Shown here: positions 56,101 through 64,000 of the stretch, in pieces
How positions within the stretch are numbered: the first letter of the stretch is position 1
Layout: the number at the start of each line of letters is the position of its first letter
From: Poriferisphaera corsica
GTDB taxonomy: Bacteria; Planctomycetota; Phycisphaerae; Phycisphaerales; Phycisphaeraceae
NCBI RefSeq assembly: GCF_007747445.1
Contig: NZ_CP036425.1
Coordinates: 3,952,175 to 4,016,174, forward strand
Length of the DNA: 64,000 nt
Reading direction: 5' to 3'
Notes under the pieces: model-generated
What the model was told of the DNA's origin: nothing
Seen by the model: only the letters and a program-made list of their open reading frames with translations
The model's database searches: none
Translations under genes and position numbers: made by a program

Positions 56101-56359
56101 CATTCTGATCAATCGTAATACCTGTCGCAGCAGTCGGCCCAGTCGGATCGCCCACCTGAATCAACGGCGTCAAAACCGCATCCGTAATCGTCACGTCCCC
56201 TGATCCACCCACTGTGATCGTGTCAGCTGTTGCAACATTCACTGTCGCATTCGTTGAACTATCAACCGTCAAATCCGCTGCCTGCGCACCCGGAACAGCA
56301 ACCATAGCTGTATATGCAGCAAGCAATGCCGCTGTAGAATAGTGCTTGTGAGATAGCAT
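53111..56359 (-). CDS. Autotransporter with repetitive passenger domain
   Basis: 1082 residues. A signal peptide (about 1-27, AAYTAMVAVPGAQA) leads to a passenger rich in Ala, Val, Gly and Thr. Between about residues 150 and 450 a motif of the type VTVGxVAGTISA recurs about ten times, alternating with Ala/Glu-rich stretches, as expected for a beta-helix. The last 270 residues fit the autotransporter beta-barrel domain: alternating strands such as AWTTAFGSK, SLTSYAGASYDF, and a terminal aromatic (GFNLLF) as seen in outer-membrane proteins. It would carry its own passenger to the cell surface. Only one cysteine is present, near the C-terminus. Confidence 0.87.
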   Translation of the reverse strand: MLSHKHYSTAALLAAYTAMVAVPGAQAADLTVDSSTNATVNVATADTITVGGSGDVTITDAVLTPLIQVGDPTGPTAATGITIDQNDSLTFNNTATSGDVVLYDSSVAGNTGFTLDLAAGKTVTYTANGTTGEAKVVAAGDAGVVLALGDGSSIFVSATTGKAYAVVSGQNIDSSATGISGTISATGAAEAVALKAVGTISTGNIGGSVLAVAEDAAVAIQADDAITVGDVAADAVVKGTATGAAGVGAGIAGEGASKKVTVGAVAGTIAGEGVTIAAGISSEGEVEVGEVSGTISAVTTADADLANDGAEAIYGAEAIVVGNLTGEGKITAEAVKVAKAVAGDAAITVGDIAETAKITAVSTDATGKAAAIVTEGNALVTVGAVAGEISATAAGEAAGISSEGGVTVGDVAGTISAKGAKAEGIYAAGAVTTGDITGAVKAEGESYAVGIMSEGALDVTISGEVSATVSEADGGVAAISTVEYKDLGGGTMGWDTANSGANDDVVVLNAGAVVKGDIRLGLGDDTVTLKGYGSYSDEMLDVENLAVDGEAVVIADYATMTAEEKQAAVLAAAVDGNTWKLAKGVNLTKLDVNSGFVKVDGTVAATGAVEIDANAGVVFELKDGVKITADSVTLAQDAFVVAKQGEVLTGDKTYEVVVSTQDIVDNGAVFAIEDTALVDYEVVAADTDPAKKIAIKGTYQGGSAEVVGGGNNVAAFKSFENAVGDAGVAQEITDAMIMLQGMNSKDLKAAVKKLSPEGSLVVAEASSAAAAGFSNQMSSRSAAVGGTSMAAAGSENAYPLMFAGPSLRDENGYEAWTTAFGSKTEQDDNDGMAGFDADVYGSVIGIDRMNENVLAGVALGFATADVDTNGGLGSSELDALSLGAYFAYAPSEWKIEGGMVYSYGEADLERTTLGGTAKADSVESYSLTSYAGASYDFVAQDGKLTLSPSAKLSYTYFNQDGYKEKGAGGFGLNVDSFGKDVVTGIVGMSSAYKVDDQLTLNGLVALKYDFVNEAAEVDAVLLAPGATSFSSKGIETDKTAIELGGGFDWKLNDKMKASCDYTYEHRDSADTQSLTVGFNLLF

Positions 56360-56790
56360 GTTCGGCGTCTCCTATAAAGACCGAATAAATAAATTAGTCA
56401 ACATTTGATGTGAATCCCCGAAACCACGAAAGAACGAACACTTCACGTCCATTCACAACCCGAAAGCGACAAATCGTCACACAATTCCCTCATCCAGCCC
56501 GCACCCCTTATTCTCAAAACCGTGTTTTTGACGATTACATCCCAATATCTAGGTATAGGCTCACATACTTAAGCGTATATATCGACTGTTGTACGTATTC
56601 ACACGTACTTTTTTCGGCATCCGATAAAAAAATCTTTTTATACACCCGTTCAGGCTACCCTTCCCCTCAATCCATTTATTATCGCCCCAATGAACACCGT
56701 TCCGCTTACTGGTATTAATATCCACCACATACGCTCAACACCAGCTGCCACAAAACAATCCGATTCCTCCAGCTCAAATAACCGCCTGGA
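56360..56790. other. Intergenic region upstream of the autotransporter
   Basis: It carries the promoter region of the autotransporter on the minus strand. A 102-codon plus-strand frame is not supported by codon use or homology. No repeat was recognised. Confidence 0.45.
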
Positions 56791-59031
56791 TCACTCTAAC
56801 CCCTCCCCGATCTCCTTCGGCAGCCGCATCTCTCCCTCATTCGCTCTCAAATACGCATACAACTTCAACGCCACCGACTCCTCCAGCCCATCTACCTTCT
56901 CATGAAACTCAGCCAACATCTTTATGTCCTCATCACGCAATTGACTGAGAATCCCTGTCCCAAAACCCAATTTTGGCTCCGCCTCAAACTTCGCCATCGC
57001 TTCCCGCAATACCTTCGCATGCTCCACTGCCCCGATCCGCTCAAGCGCCGCCGCCCCCATCTCTCGGCTCCCCTCCGACGTATCATCAAAATACCCAACA
57101 AAATCAATCACACGCAAATACCCCAAAAACTGATACACACACTCAACCGTCTGCTCCGCTTCGCCCTGAGGTTCATCCTCGACATACCAAATCCAATCCG
57201 AATCCAAAACCGACTGCAACACATCCATCACCTTCTCATCAACATCCTCCGTCCGAAGCTTTCGTGCCTCCTCACGCTCCAGCTTCCCCCGAAGCTCCGG
57301 CTTCACCAACAAAAACCCATGATCATCACACGTAGACAACCACGACTTCATCCCAAATTCACTTTCCTCAGACGCTTCATACATCCGCTCAATCGCTTCA
57401 TGCATCGGATCCTCAAACCCATAAGGCTCCAAATTCTCCAACGGGCTATACCCATAACTCGACAGCCCATACTGCGTCTGCCCATCCTTCCCATCCGTAT
57501 ACACAAGCAAGCCCACCGGCAACTCCCGCATCTTCACCGCCGCACCCGTAAACGGACACACCGGCATCCCCCCCGCTCCCCCAAACTCTCCCAACTCTAA
57601 TACATCCTTAGGATACCGCCCATACTTCAAATAAAATCGCTCCGCCCTGATCGCAGTAATCGCCACCACCTGATCCGACCAACCCTGCAACATCGACTGC
57701 ATGATTCTCTCTAGCCAACGAAACGGATGCTCATCCTTCATCACCTGATTTTTGTTAATTGCCCGCGCCGCCTCAAACGCTTCCCGGTAAACGCCCCTAT
57801 CTTCCACCCCCTTTTCGATCAACCGGATCACCTCAACAGCATCCCCATAAAAACCCGCCAGCCTTACATCATCCTCCCTAGGCTGAAGGTTTTCCGCACG
57901 ATCAAAATCAATCACACTCTCAACCAAATAATATGGCCCAAACGCCTTCTCATATCCATCCAAAAACCCATTAAACGTAAAACCCGCTTTCCCATTCCCC
58001 GCTGACCCCCTCAAATCATCTCCCCAATAACGACGCGTTTCGAACGCATCTTCAATCTGGTCAATCCCATTTATACATGCCCAACGATACGCCTTGCTCA
58101 TCAATTCGTACTGCCTGTCCAACCGGCTCAGCGGATACAACTGAAACCGCTCATTGTCCAGCGCCAACTCCGTCTTCAAATGCCACGCCAAAGTTTCCCC
58201 CGTCGGCAACCCCATCACCGCTCGTTCAATCGCCTCCAATTCCTGCTCATCAAACGAGAGCACCGACATTGCATACCGAAGATCATTCAGCGCACCCGCA
58301 CCTCTTGACACCATGACCAGAGAAGCAATCAATCCATTGGCAGACCGAAAACTATTAATCAGTCGAAAATGCTCAACAAGACTCTCCGCCGCCGCCGACT
58401 TCTCCCCCGCCATCGTATGCATCAGCGTCCGCGCACTGACCGCATACAAAGTTCGGGCCAGCCCCCCAATCATTGGATTGCCTGCCTCATCAAACTCGCT
58501 CATCGTCCGATGCCCAAGCTGATAAACCGCCTCATCTTCCAACCCCATCAGCACCCCCAGATCCGCAAACATCGGTTCATTAAACTTCACCGCCGCCGCG
58601 ATCCGCTCAAACATTTCCTCTGGATACTTCTCGCCTATCACAAACTCCGGCGCCCCAATCACAACCTTTGGCGCCTCAAAATACTCCAGCCGTTTCGGCC
58701 GAAGCAACACCGACTCATACATCGCCTGCCACCCATCCAAACGCATCCCCGCATAAACATCTCTCATCCCCCCCGTTTTCTTTTCATCATCAATTTTCCA
58801 CGGCTTCAAAAACGGATTCTTCAAATCCAATTCCCATCGCACCACCGGATACCCCAGCGACTCCAGCTTTTCATTCAGCGCATACCGCGCCGCTTTCCCC
58901 TCAACATCCCCGCTCTCGACCTCATCCGCTCGCACCTGCCCACCACACAAAACAAAGCTTATTGCCGCTCCACCGAAAACAAACCTCGCAGTACGTCTCA
59001 TACCCGATTTTTTTTGCAGAACACCCATCAT
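56791..59031 (-). CDS. Large secreted protein of unknown function
   Basis: About 746 residues. The start at 59031 has a GGGAG ribosome site; a signal peptide follows (FVFGGAAISFVLCGGQVRA). The mature protein is helical and charged. In the last third there is the pattern VVAITAIRAERFYLKYGRYPKDVLEL ... CPFTG ... LLVYTDGKDGQTQYG, which is common in planctomycete secreted proteins of unknown role and recalls the end of pseudopilins. No catalytic motif was recognised. The gene is alone, upstream of the autotransporter on the same strand but with a 430-base gap. Confidence 0.72.
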   Translation of the reverse strand: MMGVLQKKSGMRRTARFVFGGAAISFVLCGGQVRADEVESGDVEGKAARYALNEKLESLGYPVVRWELDLKNPFLKPWKIDDEKKTGGMRDVYAGMRLDGWQAMYESVLLRPKRLEYFEAPKVVIGAPEFVIGEKYPEEMFERIAAAVKFNEPMFADLGVLMGLEDEAVYQLGHRTMSEFDEAGNPMIGGLARTLYAVSARTLMHTMAGEKSAAAESLVEHFRLINSFRSANGLIASLVMVSRGAGALNDLRYAMSVLSFDEQELEAIERAVMGLPTGETLAWHLKTELALDNERFQLYPLSRLDRQYELMSKAYRWACINGIDQIEDAFETRRYWGDDLRGSAGNGKAGFTFNGFLDGYEKAFGPYYLVESVIDFDRAENLQPREDDVRLAGFYGDAVEVIRLIEKGVEDRGVYREAFEAARAINKNQVMKDEHPFRWLERIMQSMLQGWSDQVVAITAIRAERFYLKYGRYPKDVLELGEFGGAGGMPVCPFTGAAVKMRELPVGLLVYTDGKDGQTQYGLSSYGYSPLENLEPYGFEDPMHEAIERMYEASEESEFGMKSWLSTCDDHGFLLVKPELRGKLEREEARKLRTEDVDEKVMDVLQSVLDSDWIWYVEDEPQGEAEQTVECVYQFLGYLRVIDFVGYFDDTSEGSREMGAAALERIGAVEHAKVLREAMAKFEAEPKLGFGTGILSQLRDEDIKMLAEFHEKVDGLEESVALKLYAYLRANEGEMRLPKEIGEGLE

Positions 59032-59813
59032 CACAATGCTCCCATGAAATGATTTGTTTTCATCCAATATCCCCATCATTGTACCTAAACAAGCGGATCA
59101 TCAACGCCTCTCCGATCTCCCGCTAATTCCCCCTTCCCCCCCACTCACCCCTCAACCCCCTTCATCCTTTCCCTCTTCCCAAGCCCGCCACCACTGGTGG
59201 CGGGGTGTTTGAAACAATACCACCAACTTTCCCTCCCCCCACTCCCCCCCCCACCCTTCTCACCCTTCTCCTACTCCTACTCCACTCCTATTCTCCAACC
59301 ATCTATCGCTATCAACCGCAAACGATTGAAATTGCATCTCACTCACTCTCGCTGCAGCCATACCACCTTTCCGATCGCAACCCTCTCGCCATCAAAAATA
59401 AACCTACCCATCATGTTCATCTCCCACACAATCCGCGCGCACAAAAACGCGCCTCCTACTGAATCACCGCTCAAAACCAAATCATTTCCGCCTAAAACCC
59501 ACCTAAAACAAATCAAAACGCGCGTTTTCTGAGTGATTTCCAACCCACTTCAACCGCCACAACCCCAAAATCCCTCTAACCGCGCGCACAAAACCGTTGC
59601 CATCCTTACCACACAACTCCCATAACGCACGTAACCTCAGCATTCACAAATTCAATTTCACTTTTTCAACCCACCACTTAACCAAATCGCACATCCGCCA
59701 TTTCTAAAATCCACCCCAAAATCGCCCCTCCATTTTCACCTCCCAAACATTTTGTGCGCCCTCACCCCCCACCTATATATCTCCTCGGCATTCCAACCTC
59801 CTATCCAAAAACC
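59032..59813. other. C-rich intergenic region with repeat R1
   Basis: About 780 bases without a credible gene. The plus strand is C-rich (59125-59275) and holds an inverted copy of R1 (59181-59208). Further right it is A/C-rich. Several frames are open here simply because the composition is biased. Confidence 0.55.
59181..59208 (-). repeat. Palindromic repeat R1, inverted copy
   Basis: Arms CCCGCCACC (59184-59192) and GGTGGCGGG (59196-59204) with loop ACT; the outer flanks AAG and GTGT show the element is reversed relative to copies at 2205 and 62808. The copies at 59.2 and 62.8 kb also share GTTTCARAC next to the element. Confidence 0.85.
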
Positions 59814-61547
59814 TCAAACCTTAACCTTCTGCCAGTATCCCATCTGGAACCAGCCGAAGAATACGCAACCGCGCACAACCAATTCAAGACTCAACGCAAC
59901 CCAGATTCCCGTCAACCCATAACCCAGCATCACCCCAATTACATACGCCGCCGGCAGACGAATGAAAAACGTACTCGCATACGTCAAAATCATCGGCCCC
60001 ACCGTCTCCCCTGCACCGCGCAAACTCTGACTGATCACGATATACGTCCCGAAGAAAAACTGCGCAAACCCAACCACCACCAACAATGGCACAGCCTTCT
60101 CACGCATCATCACCGAGGCCGCATCCTTACCCCCCACCAACAGCGACACATACACATTCGGCATTAAGATAAAACTCAAACCCATCAGTCCCATCAAACC
60201 TGCGCCGATCGCCCACGATGTCATCGCAGCCTTCTTTGCCCGCTTCACATCCCCCAAACCCAGATACTGGCCCACCAGCGTTGCCGACGCGATTCCGATC
60301 GCCATGCCCGGCAAGAAACTCAAACTCTCGATCCGGATTCCAACAACGTGTGCACCCATCACCCCGCCTTCAACACCATCCACCACTTCCTCCATATGCC
60401 AAACCGCCAAGCCGCCCACCATCCACGCGACCGCTAAGTTCCCCAGCCACATGCCGCTGCTTTCGATCAATGACGGGATCCCAATCCGGACAATCCGCCA
60501 TGAGAGCGGCAAATCAAATTTCATCCACCGTTTACGCAACCGCAACGGTAAATTCATTAACCGCATCCGCACAGGCAGCACACCTGCATAATCGATCGGG
60601 CCGCCACCTCGGATTGAGATCGGATGTCTTGCACTCAATGCTCGCAGATCACCGCCTGCATAGTTTCGCCATCTCGCGAGCGAGATGAAATCCGGCCCCT
60701 TCCCCTTGACCAACGTCACCAAAATAATCAGACCGCCTGCCAACCATGCCATCGCCGTTCCGCCCGCGATGCCCCCGACACCATATCCACCCAGCGGCGC
60801 CGGGCCGAATGTGAGAGCGAGAGATGCGATCACATTCACGATGCTGATAACAACGACGACCAAAAACGGTGTACGTGTATCACCTGCAGATCGTAAGGAC
60901 GCACATCCGAGCATAACGACGGCGCAGAGCGGCGATGCGATTGCGAGAATGCGGAGGTATAAGGTGCAAAGGTCGAGTGTTTCACCTTCGAGGTTGAAGA
61001 GGACGCCGAATATGGGTGCGGAGCTATATAGGAGTATGCCAACAAATGCGCCCCAGATGGAACCGAGGAGGATAGCTTGGCCGAGAACCTGATTGGCTTT
61101 GAGTTTTTCACGTGCGCCGATGTGTCTTGCGACGAGCGCGCCTGTGCCGACACCGACTGCGGCGAAGAGCATGTTGATGAGCCAGGTGACATAAGCGGCG
61201 ACGCCAACGGAGTCGAGTGCTCGAATGGTTTGTTCGCCGCCGAGCCTGCCAGCGATGGCGATGTCGACGAGGCCGACGAAACTGGTTCCGAGAAGTTCGA
61301 GGAAGGGCCAGATCGCGAGGATGTAGATTTGGCTGAGAATTGACCTGCCTGCAAGGTTGCCGGCAAGTTCTTTTTGTTTTGTTTCGGAACCGGCTTTGAT
61401 GCCTTCAATCACGTCACTGGGGATTTCGCTGGCATCACTGGCGCGAGCGATGGCCAAGTCATCTGGGCAAACGGGATCAACCGCATCAACGACATCCTCG
61501 CGATCTTGCGGATTGCATGATGAGGATGGTTGTTCCTGTGATGACAT
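59814..61547 (-). CDS. MATE family efflux transporter
   Basis: 577 residues with about 12 membrane helices in the MATE layout: LFLL-type opening LAIWPFLELLGTSFVGLVDIAIAGRLGG, VGTGALVARHIGAREKLKANQVLGQA, and in the second half GIPSLIESSGMWLGNLAVAWMVG and GIASATLVGQYLGLGDVKRAKKA. Such proteins export drugs or metabolites using sodium or protons. A basic hydrophilic linker of about 65 residues joins the halves. The N-terminal 60 residues are acidic and unusual. GC skew of the DNA changes sign inside this gene at about 60.85 kb. Confidence 0.93.
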   Translation of the reverse strand: MSSQEQPSSSCNPQDREDVVDAVDPVCPDDLAIARASDASEIPSDVIEGIKAGSETKQKELAGNLAGRSILSQIYILAIWPFLELLGTSFVGLVDIAIAGRLGGEQTIRALDSVGVAAYVTWLINMLFAAVGVGTGALVARHIGAREKLKANQVLGQAILLGSIWGAFVGILLYSSAPIFGVLFNLEGETLDLCTLYLRILAIASPLCAVVMLGCASLRSAGDTRTPFLVVVVISIVNVIASLALTFGPAPLGGYGVGGIAGGTAMAWLAGGLIILVTLVKGKGPDFISLARWRNYAGGDLRALSARHPISIRGGGPIDYAGVLPVRMRLMNLPLRLRKRWMKFDLPLSWRIVRIGIPSLIESSGMWLGNLAVAWMVGGLAVWHMEEVVDGVEGGVMGAHVVGIRIESLSFLPGMAIGIASATLVGQYLGLGDVKRAKKAAMTSWAIGAGLMGLMGLSFILMPNVYVSLLVGGKDAASVMMREKAVPLLVVVGFAQFFFGTYIVISQSLRGAGETVGPMILTYASTFFIRLPAAYVIGVMLGYGLTGIWVALSLELVVRGCVFFGWFQMGYWQKVKV

Positions 61548-61843
61548 GGGAGCCTTTCAGGCGTGTTTTAAAACGGATGGCGCGTAAGCACGGATGGTCA
61601 CAATAACACAGAAGTCACGTATGGCAACCCGCGTTTTGTATCGGCTAATACATGACTGTATGCCTAGTCTCTTGAATGACATTGTGCAGAACATATCGCG
61701 GGCTGATTTATTCCGTTGTTACTTAGAAAGTTTGCCTTTTGAATTGGTACGCCTACTGTTGGTCGGTCGGCGCTATCAGTGCCAGCGTACTAGGCACATC
61801 CTGCTGCTGAAGTGAAGCAGAGATGCATCGGAAAAGGAAAACA
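61548..61843. other. Divergent intergenic region
   Basis: Between the MATE gene (minus) and the PEP-CTERM-like gene (plus). No clear operator, repeat or RNA was recognised. Confidence 0.4.
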
Positions 61844-62563
61844 ATGAGACGTTTGAATTTTTATCAGTTGGTTGTGACTTCTACGTTGATCGTGTCGGTT
61901 GCGGGCGTGTCACAGGCTTCGCTGGTTACAGCGGATGGTGTGGCGGTGGAATCTGGCTCAGAATTCTTCACGGCACAGAACCTGATCAATACGAACGGCC
62001 TGAATTTAGGCGAAGACAACACGTTAACCGTGAATGACTTTTATACAGAAAGTTTTAATGAAGATCATTCGTGGGTGACAAACAATAACGGGGCTTCGGA
62101 TTATTACAGTGCTTTTGCTGAGCCGGTGCTGACGTTCACATTTGACGAAGCGCAGGATATCAACCAGATTGCGGTATGGGGATATGCGGTTGAGAATACT
62201 TTAGCCAACGGTATTGGTAACTCGGCACGTACAGGTACGGTTGAATTTTCAACGGACGGCATTAACTATGGTGATGCGATTGCGTTCAACGTTGACTTGA
62301 CTTTTCAGGGTGATGGAGCCACGGTTACAGAATTTGACACACAGAATGGTGTGGTCGCGGCAAGGATTACGTTCACCGACAACTATGCGAACCTGAACGG
62401 TGGTGACCGTGTTGGTGCAAACCTGGTTGCGTTTAATACGGTTGATGATCCTGCGATTGCCGTGCCGACGCCGACGGCGGCGAGCTTGGCGCTGGCGGGT
62501 TTGGCGGCGATGTTCTGTGTGAGAAAACGTCGTGTGTATGCACCAATGCGTGTGCGATCGTAG
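61844..62563 (+). CDS. Secreted PEP-CTERM-like protein
   Basis: 239 residues. Signal peptide MRRLNFYQLVVTSTLIVSVAGVSQA; the end is VPTPTAASLALAGLAAMFCVRKRR, the PT variant of the PEP-CTERM tail, as in the protein at 2411-3100. The body has a beta-sandwich character (VLTFTFDEAQDINQIAVWGY, GTVEFSTDGINYGDAIAFN) that resembles discoidin/F5-F8-like domains, suggesting binding of a carbohydrate or surface polymer. The frame opens at 61823, but the signal peptide and an AAGGAAAA ribosome site support 61844. Function is unknown. Confidence 0.78.
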   Translation: MRRLNFYQLVVTSTLIVSVAGVSQASLVTADGVAVESGSEFFTAQNLINTNGLNLGEDNTLTVNDFYTESFNEDHSWVTNNNGASDYYSAFAEPVLTFTFDEAQDINQIAVWGYAVENTLANGIGNSARTGTVEFSTDGINYGDAIAFNVDLTFQGDGATVTEFDTQNGVVAARITFTDNYANLNGGDRVGANLVAFNTVDDPAIAVPTPTAASLALAGLAAMFCVRKRRVYAPMRVRS

Positions 62564-62650
62564 GGATTAAAATTAAAAACGAATAATTAAACGCTGTACT
62601 GAAAGGTGCGGCGTTTTTTTTATGAGGGGGGGGGGAGATGGGGATGCTAA

Positions 62651-62682
62651 GACCGGTGGGCTGTCAGCCTGCGGCTACTTGA
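62651..62682 (+). repeat. Palindromic repeat R3, copy 2
   Basis: It has the same frame as the copy at 2248-2279 (GACCGG ... GCGGCTACTTGA). Stem positions changed in pairs, preserving the hairpin around CTGTCAG. Confidence 0.8.
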
Positions 62683-62727
62683 GTTGTAGGTGATAGGTAT
62701 CAGGTTTCAATTTGATGACGGCATGGC

Positions 62728-62755
62728 GCGCCGCGAAGTGTCGCGGCGGCTATTG
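62728..62755 (+). repeat. Palindromic repeat R2, copy 2
   Basis: Identical over 28 bases to 1231-1258 and in the same orientation, followed at once by a G-run. Confidence 0.8.
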
Positions 62756-62807
62756 GGGGGGGGGTATTTTTGAGAGGATGAGAGGCGATTGATTGAGGTT
62801 GTTTCAG

Positions 62808-62837
62808 ACACCCCGCCACCGGTGGTGGCGGGCTTGA
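62808..62837 (+). repeat. Palindromic repeat R1, copy 3
   Basis: Same orientation as copy 1 at 2205-2234; arms CCCGCCACC (62812-62820) and GGTGGCGGG (62824-62832), loop GGT. Confidence 0.85.
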
Positions 62838-62941
62838 AAAAAAATGAGGGGGAAAGGGAGGAAAAAAGGGGGGGGGGGAAGAGGGGGGAGGAGCGATTTG
62901 TGTGAGTGGTTGGCGAAGCGGGATGCATTTATAATTGGGGG

Positions 62942-63853
62942 ATGACTGAAGCAAAGAATCAATCATGTGTGAAGGTGGGGCTGCTGCAGTATGCGATGGG
63001 TGAGGTGTGTGATCGGGATGGGGTACTGGAAAAAGTGTGTGGGATGATTCGGGAAGCGGCGGGGATGGGAGCAGAGGTGGTGGTGTTGCCGGAGCTGTGC
63101 TTGTGGCCGTACTTTTGCCGAGAGCAAGATCCGCAATATTTTGATTGGGCTGAAGAAGTGCCGGGGGCAACGACGAAGGTGCTGCAGGGGTTGGCGGATG
63201 AGCTTGGGGTGGTGATCCATGTGGCAGTGTTTGAGAAAAGAGCAGCGGGGCTGTATCACAATACATCGGTGACGTTGGAGCCGGGAGGTAGGGAGTTACA
63301 ACTGTATCGGAAGATGCATATCCCGCATGATCCGTCGTTTGAGGAGAAGTATTACTTCACGCCGGGGGGTGAGGGAGAAGGTGAGCAAGAATCGTTTGTC
63401 GTACATAAGGCATCTAATTTAAAGATAGGCCCGCTTATCTGTTGGGATCAATGGTACCCGGAGGCGGCGAGGATTGTGGCGATGAAGGGGGCGGAGCTAT
63501 TGGTGTATCCGACGGCGATTGGGTATTTGGATGGCGAGCGTGCGGCGGATCAGAAGGCACAGCGTGAGGCGTGGATGACGATGCAGAAGTCGCATGCGAT
63601 TGCGAATAATGTGTATGTGGCGGGATGCAATCGTGTGGGGAGAGAGGGTGAATTGGTATTTTGGGGAAGTTCGTTTGTGGTCGGGCCTGACGGGGTGGTG
63701 ATTGGGGAGATGGGTGAAGAGGAGGAGGGTGTGTTGATTGTGGAGGTAGATAAGGGGAAGATTGAGGAGCAGAGGCGATGGTGGCCGTTCTTTCGGGATC
63801 GGCGTGTGGATCAATATCAAACGATCTTGAAGCGGTGGGCCGATGAGAAGTGA
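62942..63853 (+). CDS. aguB: Carbon-nitrogen hydrolase, probably N-carbamoylputrescine amidase
   Basis: The 303-residue nitrilase-family enzyme has the catalytic triad Glu51 (LPELCLWPYF), Lys124 (YRKMHIP) and Cys167 (ICWDQWYPE). The combination of WPYFCREQ, HIPHDPSFEEKYYFTPG and CWDQWYPEAAR is characteristic of N-carbamoylputrescine amidase, which releases putrescine, CO2 and ammonia in the agmatine route to polyamines. A partner agmatine deiminase gene would be expected nearby but is not in the visible 150 bases downstream. The frame is open from 62906, but the family start is at 62942. Confidence 0.9.
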   Translation: MTEAKNQSCVKVGLLQYAMGEVCDRDGVLEKVCGMIREAAGMGAEVVVLPELCLWPYFCREQDPQYFDWAEEVPGATTKVLQGLADELGVVIHVAVFEKRAAGLYHNTSVTLEPGGRELQLYRKMHIPHDPSFEEKYYFTPGGEGEGEQESFVVHKASNLKIGPLICWDQWYPEAARIVAMKGAELLVYPTAIGYLDGERAADQKAQREAWMTMQKSHAIANNVYVAGCNRVGREGELVFWGSSFVVGPDGVVIGEMGEEEEGVLIVEVDKGKIEEQRRWWPFFRDRRVDQYQTILKRWADEK

Positions 63854-64000
63854 GGTGGATCGGGAGGAAATGAGGGAATATGGGGAAAATGGGGCGATTG
63901 TGTGGCTGGGAGAGGGACGATTTACAGCGGGAGAGGGTGTGAGTGTTGTCCGGATAACATGAGTTTAGATGTTGAGATATAATGGTATGGATACTTTGCA

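Larger units (their letters stand above)
62564..62941. other. Intergenic repeat cluster
   Basis: It contains R3 (62651-62682), R2 (62728-62755), R1 (62808-62837) and several G-runs (to 10 or more G near 62626, 62755 and 62870) in under 250 bases. No gene is supported. Confidence 0.75.

Noticed and set aside
56902-59126. Long plus-strand frames opposite the 746-residue protein
   Set aside because: Their Pro/His/Arg-rich translations reflect antisense composition and no start signals were seen.
60780-60960. Replication origin at the skew switch
   Set aside because: No dnaA, DnaA-box cluster or AT-rich unwinding region is present, and the switch is inside an intact gene, so origin is not called; the skew change itself is reported.

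Overview
The window is most likely from a marine planctomycete of the class Phycisphaerae, of moderate G+C content. This rests on its gene types: several short secreted proteins ending in PEP-CTERM-like tails, a pseudopilin with a planctomycete-style C-terminus, a sulfatase beside a sugar porter, an mraZ gene outside any division cluster, and a secreted protein of a pattern common in planctomycetes. No rRNA or tRNA gene was seen, so the assignment is an inference from gene content.

Layout. 1-8.6 kb: a partial Gfo/Idh/MocA oxidoreductase, an MtfA-type peptidase, a PEP-CTERM-like protein, and an IclR regulator / sulfatase / sugar porter group that probably handles sulfated sugars. 8.7-11.1 kb: an NtrB/NtrC-like kinase and sigma-54 activator with a 4-bp overlap. 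11.3-19.9 kb: DUF501 protein, a probable non-coding RNA with its own promoter and terminator, Sua5/YrdC, an MFS protein, an HTH-receiver fusion, RecO, a glycosyltransferase and an adenylate kinase. 20.3-24.7 kb: a pseudopilin, then an Rrf2-iscS-iscU-iscA iron-sulfur cluster assembly set. 24.8-29.5 kb: a TlyA-like methyltransferase, a lipoprotein, class I aldolase, a histidine phosphatase, ThpR and two ABM-fold monooxygenases. 30.0-36.5 kb: a GGA-hairpin RNA next to an orphan mraZ, a diguanylate cyclase with a degenerate receiver, lgt, rnr and a YlbF-family gene. 36.6-49.6 kb: two TauE/SafE exporters, a succinyl-CoA:acetate-type CoA transferase, birA, and an eight-gene methylmalonyl-CoA module. 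50.3-64 kb: three tandem PEP-CTERM paralogues, a 1082-residue autotransporter, a large secreted protein of unknown role, a MATE exporter, another PEP-CTERM-like protein and an N-carbamoylputrescine amidase-like enzyme.

How the genes work together. The 41.1-49.6 kb minus-strand array holds both methylmalonyl-CoA mutase subunits, its GTPase chaperone, the epimerase and all four parts of a sodium-pumping biotin-dependent decarboxylase. With the biotin ligase and CoA transferase just downstream, it forms a nearly self-contained route from succinate to propionate that conserves energy as a sodium gradient (or the reverse carboxylation).

Most interesting non-coding signals. (1) On the minus strand just after mraZ, six successive hairpins each expose a GGA in the loop, mostly as ACGGA, and the region ends in a U8 run. 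This is the architecture of CsrA/RsmA-sequestering RNAs. (2) A minus-strand RNA at about 12.0-12.27 kb has a good promoter overlapped by a perfect palindrome, long-range pairings and a strong terminator. (3) Three short palindromic repeat families cluster at both ends of the window; one has compensatory stem changes, and the orientation of another follows the local GC skew, which flips sharply near 60.85 kb inside the MATE gene.
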